Source: Megalobrama amblycephala (lineage: Eukaryota > Chordata > Actinopteri > Cypriniformes > Xenocyprididae). Taken from it: a stretch of DNA of 64,000 bases. The stretch is taken from the NCBI RefSeq assembly GCF_018812025.1, contig NC_063044.1, positions 43,987,330 to 44,051,329 of the forward strand. Direction: 5' to 3'. The translations under genes were made by a program, and so were the position numbers. This document shows positions 1 to 33,801 of this stretch, in pieces. Every line of letters starts with the position of its first letter. Positions within the stretch are counted from its first letter, which is position 1. The notes under the pieces are model-generated. The model ran no database searches. It worked only from the letters and a program-made list of their open reading frames with translations, and was not told the DNA's origin.

Positions 1-707
1 TCTAGGCTCACAGTCAGTGGCTCGTTGCATCCTGCAGGCCGCAGCGGTGCACCTCACCCCAGTTACTCTGGAGCTGGGTGGCAAGTGCCCTTGTTTGATA
101 TATGGCCGGCTAGACATGAAAGCTGCTGCTAAGAGGCTGGTGTGGGCCAAGTTTTTCAATGCAGGACAGAGCTGTGTGGCTCCAGACTATGTTTTATGCA
201 CCGCTGAGACAAGAGAAATGCTGTTACCTTTTATAAAAGAGGCTCTGGAGAGCTTTTATGGATCTGAGCCCCAGCAAAGCCCAGATATGGGACGTATCGT
301 GACAGACAGGCACTGGAACCGACTGGTTGAGCTGCTAAAAAAGTCTGAGGGAAAGGTAGTGATTGGAGGAGAGAGTGTCAGAGAGAACAAGTACATGGGT
401 AAGTAAAGTATATAGACACAAAGTTTGAGGTCAGTAAGATTATTTTTAAGGAACTAAAACTTTTATTCAGCAAGGATGCAATTGATCAAAAGGGACAAAG
501 ACATGTATTATGTTACATAAGATTTGAATAAAAAAAAGCTGTTCTTTTGAACTTTCTATCAATCAAATAATTTAAAATATATATATATATACCACCGTTT
601 CCACAAAATATTAAGCAGCACAATGGTTTTTGATGATAATATAAGAAATAATCACCAACAAACAGAAATAAGTACCAACTCACTTACTCCATTAGAGGAA
701 TGAATAA

Positions 708-790
<83 letters not shown>

Positions 791-903
791 ATGAATCACA
801 TCTACCATAAAAGTTTTTGCTTGCATAATATGTGTGTATATATGCACGTGTATGTGTACTGTATATACATACACACATATATTTTTACATGCATATGTGT
901 GTG

Positions 904-939
<36 letters not shown>

Positions 940-2378
940 TACAGTCCAAAAGTTTGGAACCACTAAGATTTTTAATGTTTTTAAAAGAAGTTTCGTCTGC
1001 TCACCAAGGCTACATTTATTTAATTAAAAATACAGTAAAAAACAGTAATATTGTGAAATATTATTACTATTTAAAATAACTGTGTACTATTTAAATATAT
1101 TTGACAAAGTAATTTATTCCTGTGATGCAAAGCTGAATTTTCAGCATCGTTACTCCAGTCTTCAGTGTCACATGATCCTTCAGAAATCATTCTAATATGA
1201 TGATTTTCTTAGTGGTTTTGGTCTGTACTGTATATATATATATATATATATATATTTTTATTTATTTATTTATACATGCATATATGTATATATATGTGTG
1301 TGTGTGTGTGTATGATATATATAAATATAATATATACACACACATTATATAAACTAAAACTTTTATGGTAGATGCGTATGTACCAATATATATTATTATA
1401 GAGTATACATATACACTATTCAAATAAGACATTTTTTTTACTGTAAAATCTCAATATTATTCTTAAGATTACTGTTCTTGATTACTGTATTTTTTATCAA
1501 ATAAATTCAGCCTGGGTGAGACTTCTTTATAAAACTCCCCATACTTTTGAACAGTACACAAGTTCAGTGCATTGTACTATAATACTCTTACTATTGCTGC
1601 AGAATGTAGTGTGATTTTTCTCGGAAGACGTACTGAGTTTCCTAAAATGTACAGTATACATTTACATAAAAAAGCAGCTAAGCTAGTATTAGATTCTGAA
1701 TCCTCTCTCTTCTGCTTTTCCGTGGACTATCTCAGCCCCCACTGTCATCGTGGATGTAAAGGAGTCAGATGCTTTAATGCAGGAGGAGATTTTTGGCCCC
1801 ATTCTCCCCATTCTGACCATCAAGTCTCTCGATGAAGGAATCAATTTTATCAACGAGAGGGAAAAGCCCCTGGCACTTTACGCCTTCTCTGACGAGTCTC
1901 AAGTAAGGAAAGAAAGAATAAAAGTCCTTAACTACACAGTAAAGTGAGCAATGAAGTAATGCATATCACTATTTGTTAAGGTTGTTACTACAGTTCTGGA
2001 GAGGACCAGCAGCGGAGGCTTCTGTTCCAATGATGGAATAGCTCACATGACCCTTCCTGGTTTACCCTTTGGTGGAGTGGGTAAGTCTGAATGCATTTCT
2101 TTAATGTAACAACTGCAGTGCATTTCTTCAGGTGAGTGAAGGTGAAATCTGACTTTTTATTTGTGTTTACCCCAGGTGCCAGTGGGATGGGCAACTACCA
2201 CGGTCGCTGGACCTTTGAGACATTCAGTCACAAGCGTGGCTGCATGCTGAGGGGCTGGGGGCTGGAGCGTGTCAATGTGCTGCGCTACCCTCCCTATACC
2301 GAAAGCAATCTCAGCTGGCTGCGCTGGGCCACCACTGCCAAGAAGAAGGGGTGGTGGGCAGGATGCTCTGTTATGTGA
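1..2378 (+). CDS. aldh3b1: Aldehyde dehydrogenase family 3 member B1-like, 3' part (four exons)
   Basis: Coding exons are <1..398, 1736..1902, 1981..2080 and 2176..2378; phases agree at every GT-AG junction. The gene enters from the left edge, so the start codon and NAD-binding N-terminal half are outside. Visible are the ELGGK motif with the family's catalytic glutamate, the FNAGQSC motif with the nucleophilic cysteine, the [12 protein letters not shown] block, and the SNDG and LPFGGVGASGMG blocks. The protein ends in CSVM, a CaaX box; B-type ALDH3 proteins are prenylated and sit on membranes or lipid droplets, oxidising medium and long chain aldehydes to acids. The tryptophan- and lysine-rich tail before the box fits membrane attachment. 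The ALDH3 assignment is sure; B1 rather than another ALDH3 paralogue rests on the CaaX box and remembered similarity. AATAAA follows at 2914-2919. Confidence 0.9.
399..1735. repeat. aldh3b1 intron with (TA)n tracts and a degenerate TA-flanked MITE
   Basis: Long (TA)n runs lie at about 716-788, 909-937 and 1230-1253, with CA/TG-rich sequence at 835-905 and 1296-1345. From about 940 (CAGTCCAAAAGTTTGGAACC) to about 1557 (CATACTTTTGAACAGTACA) lies an old copy of the same inverted-repeat family seen intact at 36,252-36,744, including its internal TCACATGATCCTTCAGAAATCATTC-type stretch at about 1169. No exon signal was seen in it. Confidence 0.75.
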
Positions 2379-4912
2379 GGGCTGTTATGTGTCTGATGCT
2401 GACAGATTGCAACCTGGGAACCGAAAACATATGCCTTAGCTTTCACCAATGTTTGGTTACTGTGAGTTTGGTCATCAACACAAACCTAATCTTTGGTTTT
2501 CAATTGTGATATCATTCAAAACACCACCAGAGGTCAGCATTGAGATACGTTGCTTCTGCGGGATGCTTCTGTGGTGAGAGAAAGAGGCCATTTACTTGAT
2601 GATGATTAGTTTATTTTAACTACCATTGTTCTGATACACTACTCAATTTTATGTGTTTATTCACATCTGTGCATTAAAAAAATCCAGTCTATGGATATTT
2701 AATTAAACAAATCATCCGATATTTGTAATTAAATACTACAGTAAAGGGGGGCATGGATAGCATTATGTTTGGATACTTTAGTATCTTATACTGCTACATA
2801 TTTTCTGCTCTATAGCTCATTATTCTTTCTATTGGTGAACATATCAAGGAACATTTCTAGTTTATGAGTTGAATACTTAATGCATCATTTTCATCTGTAA
2901 GGTTGAGTACAAAAATAAAGTCTGACAAACATGTTTACCCTCAGGAAACATGGTGATTTATTTATACTTGTGTAATTGCATTTGTTCATGTTTCTTGGTT
3001 TTGATTTGTTTTTTGGAATTCTGATTATGTTGCAACCGTGAATTCATTAGAGAATTTGGTGACACTTTACAATAAGGTCTCATTTGTTAACATTATTTAA
3101 TGCATGAACTAACTGAGCAATAAATTTGTTACATTATTTATTTATCTTTGTTAAAGGCATAGTTCACCCAAAAATGAAAATTCTGTCAAGTTGTTCCAAA
3201 CCTGTGTAAATGTCTTTGTTCTGCAATTCGAGTGAGTAAATGATGACAGAATTTTAATTTTTGGGTGAACTATCCGTTTAATATTGTAAAGTGTTACCAA
3301 AAATCTCATCACACATCATGTTACGTAAATTCATTTGACATTTTTGACAATGTGTCAGTACCTTTGAAATGTTTGGGTTTTGAAATAAGTCTCTTATTCT
3401 TACCAAGACTGCATTAATTTGATCAAAAATACAGTAAAAATGTGAAATATTATAACAACATAAAATAACTTTGCTATTTTCATATAGCACACTTCATGTG
3501 TTGGCAAATCTGAACTTTCAGCATCATTACTCGTCCTCAGTGTCACATGATCCTTCAGAAATCAATCTAATATGATGATTTGCTGCTCAAGAAACATTTC
3601 TCATTATTATGAATATCATACCGACCAAGTTTTAAATGATAGTGTCCCTCTGGTAAACTATTCTGGATTTCATGAGCTTTAAACCTGCCGTTTGTAACCT
3701 TCCACTGTTTCTTATTTTTATCAGTGTTAAAGGTGCTAAATAGGATGTTTTGTTTTTATACATTTTTGCAATATTACTTGAAACTGTCTTTACTAACTGA
3801 TAAAAAACTATTTATTAGGTGCACTGAAAGTAATAATATTAATACACATCATCTGTGCACGAGGTAGGGCCTTAAAAACATCAGCGATCATCGCGTAAAC
3901 GATTGGCCCTCTGGCTTGTCAATCACTGCCGTGACGTTCCTTGTGAGAGACGAGCTGCGCGCTCCAGTAACTTTCCACACTCCACAGGCGCTGCATGCAA
4001 TGTTTTTGTCAGGAGACAGGAATAACAACTGCAGATTATGAGTTACCTGCGGTGAGTCCGACATAATGAATCCACTAACACGACACAGCGAATGCCGGTG
4101 GTAAACACTCGTGTTCCAATACTCGTGCACGAGTTTTGGGAGGCGTTCCTTTGAAATGAGCTGTGAAGGAGGGGGGCTGTTCTTACGCATGCGCTCATTT
4201 CAAAAACTCAGTAACAGTCTTTGGTTTCTCAGTCGACGAAAAAATCCTCTCTATCACCTTTAATATGTATAACTTTTGTGGAAATTTGCGATACATTTTT
4301 TTTTTTTACTGACCCCAAAATACTGACCCCAAGTTTTGAATAATAGTGTCCCTCAGGTAAACTATTCTGATTTCATGAGCTTTAAACATGCCGTTTGTTA
4401 CCTTCAAGAATTCTTTTAGTTTAGTAATATCACAAAGTTAAAAAGACAACCATACTAATTTACCTAAAGATTTATTTGAATCATTATCTATAAACACTCT
4501 TGCTTCAAATCATTTTGACAGGGATTATATTAAACTGAGGGGCACATTTACAATTCATAATATATTGTGTGACATGGTAACACATTTCACCCAAATATTA
4601 TACAGACATCAAACCTGTACTGTAATCTTGTGTTCCCTCTAGCTTGTTTACATTAACCTAGTTTTTGCTAAGACATCTATATTTGCCGCATACAAATATG
4701 AGGGCAGACTGAGTGTCATTTCACTGGCAATTGTAATGTCCAGATTCCAGTACTGCGTCTCAGGACTAGACTTGGTGAGTCTTAATAAAATGAATGATAC
4801 AAAAGGAAGGTCACGGGGTTCAGGTATGGTGTATGAGCCGGTGACTGTCTGCCAAAAGAGACACTGAACCAGCGGTGCAGTAGTTTACTCGCTCCTGCAG
4901 GGAGTTTTTTTG
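2379..4912. other. aldh3b1 3' UTR and convergent aldh3b1/clpp intergenic region
   Basis: The two genes are tail to tail. The aldh3b1 3' UTR probably ends just after AATAAA at 2914-2919. The clpp 3' UTR (minus strand) probably ends near a minus-strand AATAAA at 4471-4476, about 440 bases past its stop. Between them are repeats: a nested pair at 3058-3300, a fragment of the TCACATGATCCTTCAGAAATC family at 3360-3600, and a GC-richer stretch at 3840-4200 that looks like another old dispersed element because of its CpG content against AT-rich flanks. ORFs there have no coding character. Confidence 0.6.
3058..3300. mobile_element. Nested MITE pair: TTAA element inside a TGACACTTTACAATA element
   Basis: The outer copy starts with GGTGACACTTTACAATAAGG near 3059 and ends with ATTGTAAAGTGTTACC near 3298, an inverted terminal repeat. 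Inside it, from about 3157 to 3280, is a short foldback starting GGCATAGTTCACCCAAAAAT and ending TTTTTGGGTGAACTATCCG, the family seen many times in this window. Another copy of the outer family is at about 32,978-33,340. Confidence 0.75.
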
Positions 4913-8769
<3,857 letters not shown>

Positions 8770-9000
8770 GTTTCTGTTGAGCAACCCTCACGCGACCCCT
8801 ATTGACCCGGATGTGATATTCGGCTGCTTGATAGTGAAGCCAGAGACTCTCTCATTGCAGGAGGAGATGGTGAAGTCGAGGAAGTGTAACTGTAACGTTT
8901 GCGGATGCCTTGTCCATCTTTTTGTAATTGTGTAACGTTATACACATAGGTTATACACTAAGATTTTTTAGGTGGATATGGAAAATATTACCAGAAGGAA
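8770..9000. promoter_or_regulatory. Probable clpp promoter/5' UTR
   Basis: Directly upstream of the clpp start codon, GC content rises (CACGCGACCCC, GACCCGGATGTG). There is no TATA box at a useful distance. The start codon context AAACATGTT has A at -3. Limits are approximate; the call rests on position and composition only. Confidence 0.45.
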
Positions 9001-9542
9001 AACATATTATATTCAAGTTAAATACTACTGATATAGCCTATGTATACATTATTCCAATAAAATAATAATAATAGTAATAGTAATTTTATTTTTCATGTAG
9101 ACCTACAACTTTTTATTATTTGGGGGAAGTTCTTCATACACAAGAAGAAATGGTCAGGGTCCAAGACAAATTTCATTCACTTTCTCAAGGACTACAGCAC
9201 TTGATGAACATTGTCAAAAAATGTACCACATTTACCATTGGATATAAAACATTTATTATATGACAAGCTTTTTCCATACAAACACAATATATAGGCTAGC
9301 ATATAATCTGCAGAATAATTTAAAATTAGACACACACACACACACATATATATATATTAAGACTTCAGATGCAAAAGCCTCTAAGTGCCATCTTTTATGT
9401 TTAGGTTCACTACTTTCACTTCAGTGGTAATTAATAGGTCATTTTTATTGCCATTAAAGTGAAATAACTTAACATAAACGTACAAGCTTGATAAAAATGC
9501 TTATTTTAGAAGAAAATTTCAGATGGCACTAAGAGGCTTTTG

Positions 9543-9611
<69 letters not shown>

Positions 9612-11280
9612 GAATTTTAAGAGTACCATAAAGAGTGTGGTGAAGTGATGCATGTAACTGTTTTTTCCTGAGATTTTTTTTTACCCCGTTTCACAGCCAA
9701 GGCTTAAACTAGTCCTAGACTAAAATGCATGTTTGAGCTTATACTGACATATCTTAAAATATGTAACTGCAATTGTTATGTCTCAAAATGCATTTTTTTT
9801 TTCTAGTGTGTGTTTATAAAAGCTACTTAAATATCCTAATTGAACTAAGGCCTAATCCTGGTTTAGGCTAAGCCCTGTCTGTGAATCCAGGCCTTAATGT
9901 TATGGTGGATTTTTATACCATGTTATATGTTATGTTTTATTCTTGTTAGTTTGTCTCTGCTAACTTGGCTACATATCTCTTGTTTTTATCTAAATGGGAC
10001 AGGTAAAATATAGGTAAATGAAATAAACCATTGCTTCCATTCAAACAGAACAGGAAAGGTCCCGACCCGGTTTTGAAGGCTCCTCTTGTGGAGGGGCTCT
10101 GGTGAAGCGGATCCACTGCCACATGATGAAATTAGACGCGAACACTAGATGGCGCAATTCACTTTATTCATAATCTTACATTTCGTGTAAAGCAACTTTA
10201 ACTAGAAACAAGAAGTGTATAAAAACAACTCTCATATTGAAAAAGTAATTTGTAGAACTTAATGTTTTACCCTGTATGATGTAATATCTGTTAGGCTATA
10301 TGTATCCCACAATTTCTGTTTAATTTTTGTTAGGCTTCCTAATGATAGCCTATAAGTGTAATTGTATGTTTTTCTGAAAGTTGAATAAAAAAGTAAAGCA
10401 ACTTTAAAGTATAAAATGAATTGTCTTATTAGCATGAATATAATTTATTAGTAGCTATTAATAATTCACTTACCCACCTAACTCACATTTTCATTCATTT
10501 TTCTTAGTAGGCAACAAGTATTAGTGAAACCTAAAATTACCAGTTGTGTGGACACTGTGGACACAATTTTGTGATGTAGCTGATATATGCATCTTCTGTA
10601 AAAGAGAAAGTGAAGATATTTGTCATTTATTTTTCTCATGTAATGTTTCATGACTTTTCTGGAAAGATTTGAGTTCCTATTTTTTATATTGTTAACTGTA
10701 GTTTTACACATTAAGGATGTTGTTTGCTTTTTTGAAAACCAAAATAAACCTTTAGAATGTACTGTTAACTTTCTTATCCTTGTGACAAAATTTCACAAAG
10801 ATTTCTTAAGAAAATCCCTACTTTTATAGATTTCTTATGTGAAGTAGCATTTAATCAAATCACTAAGAATAATTAATAACAAAAAATGCATTTCTCTTTT
10901 GAAGAGATATGATGAGATCTTTTATGTACCTTGATTAATACTTGTTTTGGTGTTGTTTTTGTGCTTCTTTACTTTCTTTGTTCTGGTCCTGCTTTTCTTT
11001 ATGTTCTTAAAAAAAAGCTATTTAAATGTATCTTTCTCTTTTAACGGTCATTGTCAATTTATTTTTTCTCTCTTCTATATGTTCAGATGACTTTGGACAT
11101 ATTGTTGATACATTCAGTGTAATGTATGCAAAGTTGTATTTCATCAAAGTCATCTCTGAATTGTTTGCAATTAAAAAAAACAACATATAAATGAATGAAA
11201 ATGTAGGTAAAGTGGGTTGTGGGTAGAAAATAGAAAATAAGATGAGCTTATTATAACACAATACAAGTCAAAGGGTTTTT
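9001..11280. other. AT-rich intergenic region between clpp and the G-gamma gene
   Basis: Head-to-head spacer. It holds a small foldback at about 9357-9547 (arms share AAAAGCCTCTAAGTGCCATC), a (TA)n run at 9551-9606 and a MITE at 9684-9893. From 9900 to 11,280 the sequence is AT-rich and I see no exon. The short reading frames present have no recognisable similarity. Confidence 0.6.
9684..9893. mobile_element. MITE, GTTTCACAGACAGGGCTTAG family (copy 1)
   Basis: The right end reads GGCTAAGCCCTGTCTGTGAA and the left end CCGTTTCACAGCCAAGGCTTAAACTAG, an imperfect inverted repeat. It is related over its whole length, in opposite orientation, to 16,805-17,037: both contain TAGTCTAGGACTAG-like, ATATCTTAAAATAT-like and AAAGCTACTTAA-like motifs in mirrored order. 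Confidence 0.8.
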
Positions 11281-11299
11281 TCAATTTATTTATTCAAAG

Positions 11300-11446
11300 T
11301 TACCTATGTCAGTATTGTCCTCACGCGCCATCGCTGCACGAAACCACGCGTCAGTTTCGCAGATAGGGGCGCAATTGAGCCGCTTATTGCCAAAGTCAGT
11401 CTCGTCTTGACATTTGTTTCAAACTTTCCCCGATCTGTCAGCAGAC
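11300..11446 (+). promoter_or_regulatory. Probable promoter/5' UTR of the G-gamma gene
   Basis: CpG-rich stretch (CACGCGCCATCGCTGCACG, CACGCGTCAG) right before the start codon in an otherwise AT-rich region. No TATA box is seen. Call by position and composition. Confidence 0.45.
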
Positions 11447-12406
<960 letters not shown>

Positions 12407-13615
12407 GGTACCAACAGTCAGCTTAGTGTTACTTTTTTTTGTCTGTACACTTCCTGTTTAACAGGAATGTGAGCGGGAATATCAACCTCTGTCTCTCTCT
12501 TCCCCCTAAAGGTGTCGTGAAGAATTTTGGAGAAACTGAACATTCCACTTCCGCACAAACGTTTTTCACTACACTGCTCTCAGTTCCCCTTTACCCTGCA
12601 GCAGAGCTGGATCAACACTATTACACTAAATTGTTTAATTTGAAAGCTGCATTGTGACTTGAAGTCGTTCAATAATGTGATTTTATGAAGAAAACCTCTG
12701 AAAGGTGATTTAAAAGTGTTTAATTTGTATACTGTTAATTAAGGACGTATTCGTGCAAAACTTACACTAGTAGATAGTTTCAGGAGGAAACTGAAGTGCT
12801 CAGTTGGTCAAACAGTCCATTGGAGAAGTGATATGCAAAAATATTCACTACATTACTTACTGTGTAGCCAAGTCAATTTGAATACCAGCCATATACAGAC
12901 AAAAAAAAAATATTTCTTCTTGTAATGTGTTTGGTTTATGATGAAACACTGAATCTCTCTATTTGTTTATTGATACGATTAGACTTATACATGGGCAGTT
13001 GTTGCCAAGAAAGTCATGTATTTAAGATCTATTGTATTAACCATTGAAGGAGAGAGACGTCTTGAATCTCAGGTTCTTTTTTTGAAAAAGATCGATGCTG
13101 TGTTCCTGATATATATTCACTTTTCTTATTTTCTGAATGAGGTACTGCTTTTTGTTCAAATGTATTTTCTCTAATCTGCTGGGTAATGGTTTCTGTATCA
13201 TTTTGAAATTTCATAAATGTTAAACAGTGTTTACACAAGTGCAGAATTATCTTCATTTCTTTCTCTTTTTTACTGATATTTGCTCATGAAAGGGTGCTGC
13301 CTGTTCTCTGCACCTATGAATTGAACACCAGTGACTATGAACATTTCAGCTGGCCTGTTTTTGCATATACCCTCTGCCCTCGCATGAATATTTATCTCAT
13401 TTCAAATCTGTACTGTGCCTTTATCAGTCAACCACTGGACATTCATGCAAATATCATTTGTTTGTGGGGGTTTTACTGCTGCCCTGCATTGTTAACTTTT
13501 TCAGTCTGTTTACCTCATGTATGTCTTGCCTTTTACGTTTGATTGTGCCTAAAGGAGCAACGTCTGATTTTGTGCAGTAAGACTATATATTAAACTATAC
13601 CTTTCTTTACAAAAC
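12407..13615 (+). other. Probable 3' UTR of the G-gamma gene
   Basis: Non-coding sequence from the stop codon to a candidate ATTAAA at 13,589-13,594, just before the next repeat. I see no second gene; the reading frames at 12,439-12,657, 13,029-13,256 and 13,294-13,542 resemble nothing known to me. Confidence 0.5.
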
Positions 13616-14403
13616 TTAAAGGATTAGTTCACTTTCAAATTAAATTTTCCTGATAATTTACTCACCCCCATGTCATCCAAGATGTCCATGTCTTTCTTCA
13701 GTTGAAAAGAAATTAAGGTTTTTGATGAAAACAATCCAGGATTATTCTCCTTATAGTGGACTTCAATGGAGCCCAAACAGTTGAAGGTCAAAATTACAGT
13801 TTCAGTACAGCTTCAAAGCCTTCTAGCGATCCCAGACGAGAAATAAGTGTCTTATCTAGCGAAACCATAGCTCATTTTCTAAAAAAATAAAAATAAATTT
13901 TAAACGTTTTAACCATAAATGCTCATCTTGAGCTATCTCTCTTCTTCTTCTCTATTTGAATTCCAGCAGTGTAGACACTGCTAAGTGTATTACTGCCCTC
14001 CACAGGTCAAAGTTTGAACTAAATTGTCATATACAATATGCTAGTGCAAGTATATAACAATTAGTTCAAACTTTAACCTGTGGAGGGCAGTAATACACTT
14101 AGCAGTGTATTAGCAGTTTTTAATTTTTTTTTTAGAAAATGACTGATCGTTTCGCTAGATAAGACCTTTATTCCTCATCTGGTGTTGTTTAAAGCCCTTT
14201 GAAGCTGCACTGAAACTGTAATTTTGACCTTCAACTGTTTGGAGGTCATTGAAGTCCACTATCAGGAGAAAAATCCTGGAATGTTTTCCTCAAAAACCTT
14301 AATTTCTTTTCAACTGAAGAAAGAAGGACATGAACATCTTGGATGACATGGGGGTGAGTAAATTATCAGGAAATTTTAATTTGAAAGTGAACTAATCCTT
14401 TAA
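13616..14403. mobile_element. TTAA-flanked foldback MITE (copy A)
   Basis: Starts TTAAAGGATTAGTTCACTTT and ends AAAGTGAACTAATCCTTTAA, a near-perfect inverted repeat. Arms of over 300 bases share ATTTACTCACCCCCATGTCAT, GACATGGGGGTGAGTAAATT, and a CTGTGGAGGGCAGTAATACAC core motif (seen both ways at about 13,990 and 14,075). TTAA ends are typical of piggyBac-like or Kolobok-like non-autonomous elements. It has no reading frame of note. Confidence 0.88.
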
Positions 14404-14859
14404 TCATAAATAAAGAGTCTAAAAAGCTTCTTACAGAGTACAACAGTTATATTCAGGTGAAAGCCACTACAACAGGGTTATTATTGTTAACTAGCATGTA
14501 ATGTAAAATACTGTGATTAATCAACTGGGGAATTATGCTGATATCTATTAGTTATTTTTTCACTTGTGATGGCCTGCTTTAAAAGAGACACCATGTTTTC
14601 ACAAACAGTACAATAAAACAGAGGTTTCCAAGCCACACGTTTCATGTATTTATTTGTTATTATTATTCTTAAATGTACTCAATATACTCCTTTTTTTCTT
14701 AGTAACCCATATCATGTCTTGAAATTGAACTACAGCTGAGGAGGAAAAAAAAGAAGTGGCCATGTGGAGGCAGTAGTAAGTCAGGCCTATCTTGACCATT
14801 GACTCCGGGGGAGATCTGAGCCGCTGCGAGCTGCCTGCATGACTCTCCCCAGATCGAAG

Positions 14860-31167
<16,308 letters not shown>

Positions 31168-31606
31168 GGCCAAAGGACGGCCTCTGCATGTCCAATCTCC
31201 CCAACCCCCCCCACCCCTGCAGATCAACCACAGCCAAATTCAGAATACCAAAACCAGTGCACCAGTCTCTGACCATCACTTTATAGTCTCTCTCTTGCTC
31301 TCTCTATATATATAGATATACATGTATACGTATATATATATTCTAAACTCTCTTTATCTCACTGGTGTTTTATTCTTACATATCCGTCCCGCGGCCCTAT
31401 AACGTTAGTGTGCGCAGGCATCCTGCCAGTTCAACACGTCTGAGGTGTGTCATTGTTACTCTTCCCCTCCCCAGCCGCACACAGCACCTGCTCCACAACC
31501 AGCCACTAGGAGGCAGCACTTGTCTGTAAGCATGCTGAAAAAGCACAAACCAGAGACTCAAGACTCAACGGAAAGGACTCGGTCGGAAGAACGCTGTCAA
31601 CGGGAC

Positions 31607-31637
<31 letters not shown>

Positions 31638-32977
31638 CCTTTTTTTAAATATATGAATGATTTACAAATGCACACGTTCCCCCTTCATGAATTCCCTCTC
31701 TTTTTAGCCTCACATATGCCATCATTGACTGACTATTAATATGAATTTGAGATCTATTGCAGGATCTTGCCACTGTTCCTTAAAAGTCCAGCTATGTTGA
31801 ACCTACTCTTCTCTGTCGGCTTTTTTTAAGTTTCCAGCGACATCGACTGGCCATCTCGATTCTCTCAGCATCGGCTTTTGACCACCACCCCGACTCGCCT
31901 AAATGTTTGCGACCCTTCATCGCTCACCAGAAGAGATGGACACGTGCTGTAGATGCTCCCAGAGTTCATTACGACTACTAGCACAGTACCGCTGGATCCT
32001 GCCTGTAGACAAGCATAGCGTAGATAGAGATCGTCTTACTTTTCATTCCATTTCTGACTGTGTTTTAATGTAGTGCAGTCCCAGATTTATGTATTTTGCT
32101 TGGTGTTCCCTGAGGTGAATTCTGAGCGTGGTTTATCGAGACCGCTTCTGTCTTCCCCCGACTCAACACAAAGCAAATCTGACTTATAAATTGGCGGATT
32201 CATTATCAGTCAATTATAAGGACATAAAAGGTTTCAGAAATAAAAGACCAGCAACAAACCCTCCACTACCAGCCGAGGAGGACGGCGGAGTGCTGGGAAG
32301 GACAGTCGGCAACTAGGGGGAAGAAAACAGAAGGATGAATGATATAAACAGTGAGGTCCGTGGACACACACTGACCGCTGCAGCAGGACAACTGTTTGGA
32401 ATTGCAGTATCCTAGTTTACATCCCTTAAACTTTTATTTTGTCAACTTCTGTGTGTTGTGAGACTCATTGAGGAAAGGAGGAGATCAAGTGACGCCTGAC
32501 TAGCTATAACTTTCCTCCTCGTTTCCTCCTCTCTCTCTCTCTCCCTCCTTCCCCTCCCACACCGGGGATATGACAATAACCCCATCAAAGACTTTGAAGT
32601 TGTATGCACCGCTTCCAGGCAATTTCTTTTTCTTTTTTTTTTTTTTTCCAGTTCATTTGGTTTGAAATAGCAACTTTCATGAGATCATGAGATGAAAACA
32701 ACCATGTCTGTTAGTTTGTAGAATTGACTTTTTGTTTTGGTTTTCTTTCACAAAAAAGCAACAGACAAAAAAAGGAGCAAATTAAATGTTGATGGAGAAG
32801 TCCCTACGTGTGGCTGCTTACAGTAGCATTTTGTTATGTTTTATGGACGAGTGTGCAAAAAAAAAAAAGTATAAAATCAAAACTTGATGGATTGAGGAAT
32901 CACGTGATCTGGATAAGTTATAGATGGCTTTCCATTGAAGCAGATCTTAAATAGAATAAAAAAATAAATAAATTCAA
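31168..32977 (+). other. carm1 3' UTR
   Basis: About 1.8 kb after the stop, with C-rich, poly-T (31,610-31,637) and CT-rich (32,520-32,560) tracts. AATAAA at 32,955-32,960 is the best polyadenylation signal and lies just before a dispersed repeat begins. Extent is inferred, not shown by transcripts. Confidence 0.55.
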
Positions 32978-33345
32978 TACACTTTACATTGATGTTCAGT
33001 TTGTTAATATGCATTTGGTATTATGAACTAACAATTAATTTTTACAGAATTTATTAATCAAGGTTGTCAATTTTTAAATATACCATTGTTCATTCATTTG
33101 TGTGTGTGTTAACATTTGAAGTGGATCAACCTTTCATCAAAGTTGTCCTAAAACCTTCTTCTTAGGACAACTTTGATTAACTTTTTTTGATCCACTTCAA
33201 ATGTTAACTACTATATTAATGTTAATTTATAGAGCTTGAAATGTGTAAAATATATGTAGAAATTAACCAAGATAAAAGCTTAAATTGTTCATGCTAGCCA
33301 TTGTATTAACATACAAAACATTATTGTAAAGTGTTATACAAAATT
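32978..33345. repeat. TGACACTTTACAAT-family element with an internal perfect hairpin
   Basis: Left end ACACTTTACATTGATGTTC, right end ATTGTAAAGTGTTAT. Inside, at about 33,110-33,208, GTTAACATTTGAAGTGGATC and TCAAAGTTGTCCTAA are followed by their reverse complements around a short loop. Confidence 0.7.
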
Positions 33346-33639
33346 CTGCAATATCGCATGTTGTTCAACACCCAATGACTTGCTAGCTTTGTCGTTCATG
33401 AAACACAAAAAAGAGAAATTTTGCAGCCTGAGCTTGTCTAAGTTGCTCTTTTCCATACAATTAAAACAGCCAGTACGTGGATTTTGTCTCTTTTTAACAT
33501 AAAGCTGCTGTATTTTTTTCTGAATACTTATAGGGACTAATTTTAAGGTGTTTTTATGCCCTTTCTGCTTGTCAACCACTGGTCACTGTCCACATTTGTT
33601 GTATGAAAAAGAGCAGATTGGACTAGATTGGTGAAAAAA

Positions 33640-33734
33640 AAAAAAAAAAAGGAAGTCATACAGGTTTGGAGCAATATGAGGGTTTAGGAATGATGAGAGA
33701 ACTATTATTTTTGGGGTGAACTATCCCTAGTTTA

Positions 33735-33801
<67 letters not shown>

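Noticed and set aside
684..949. Frames rich in Tyr and Ile on both strands
   Set aside because: They are translations of the (TA)n repeat.
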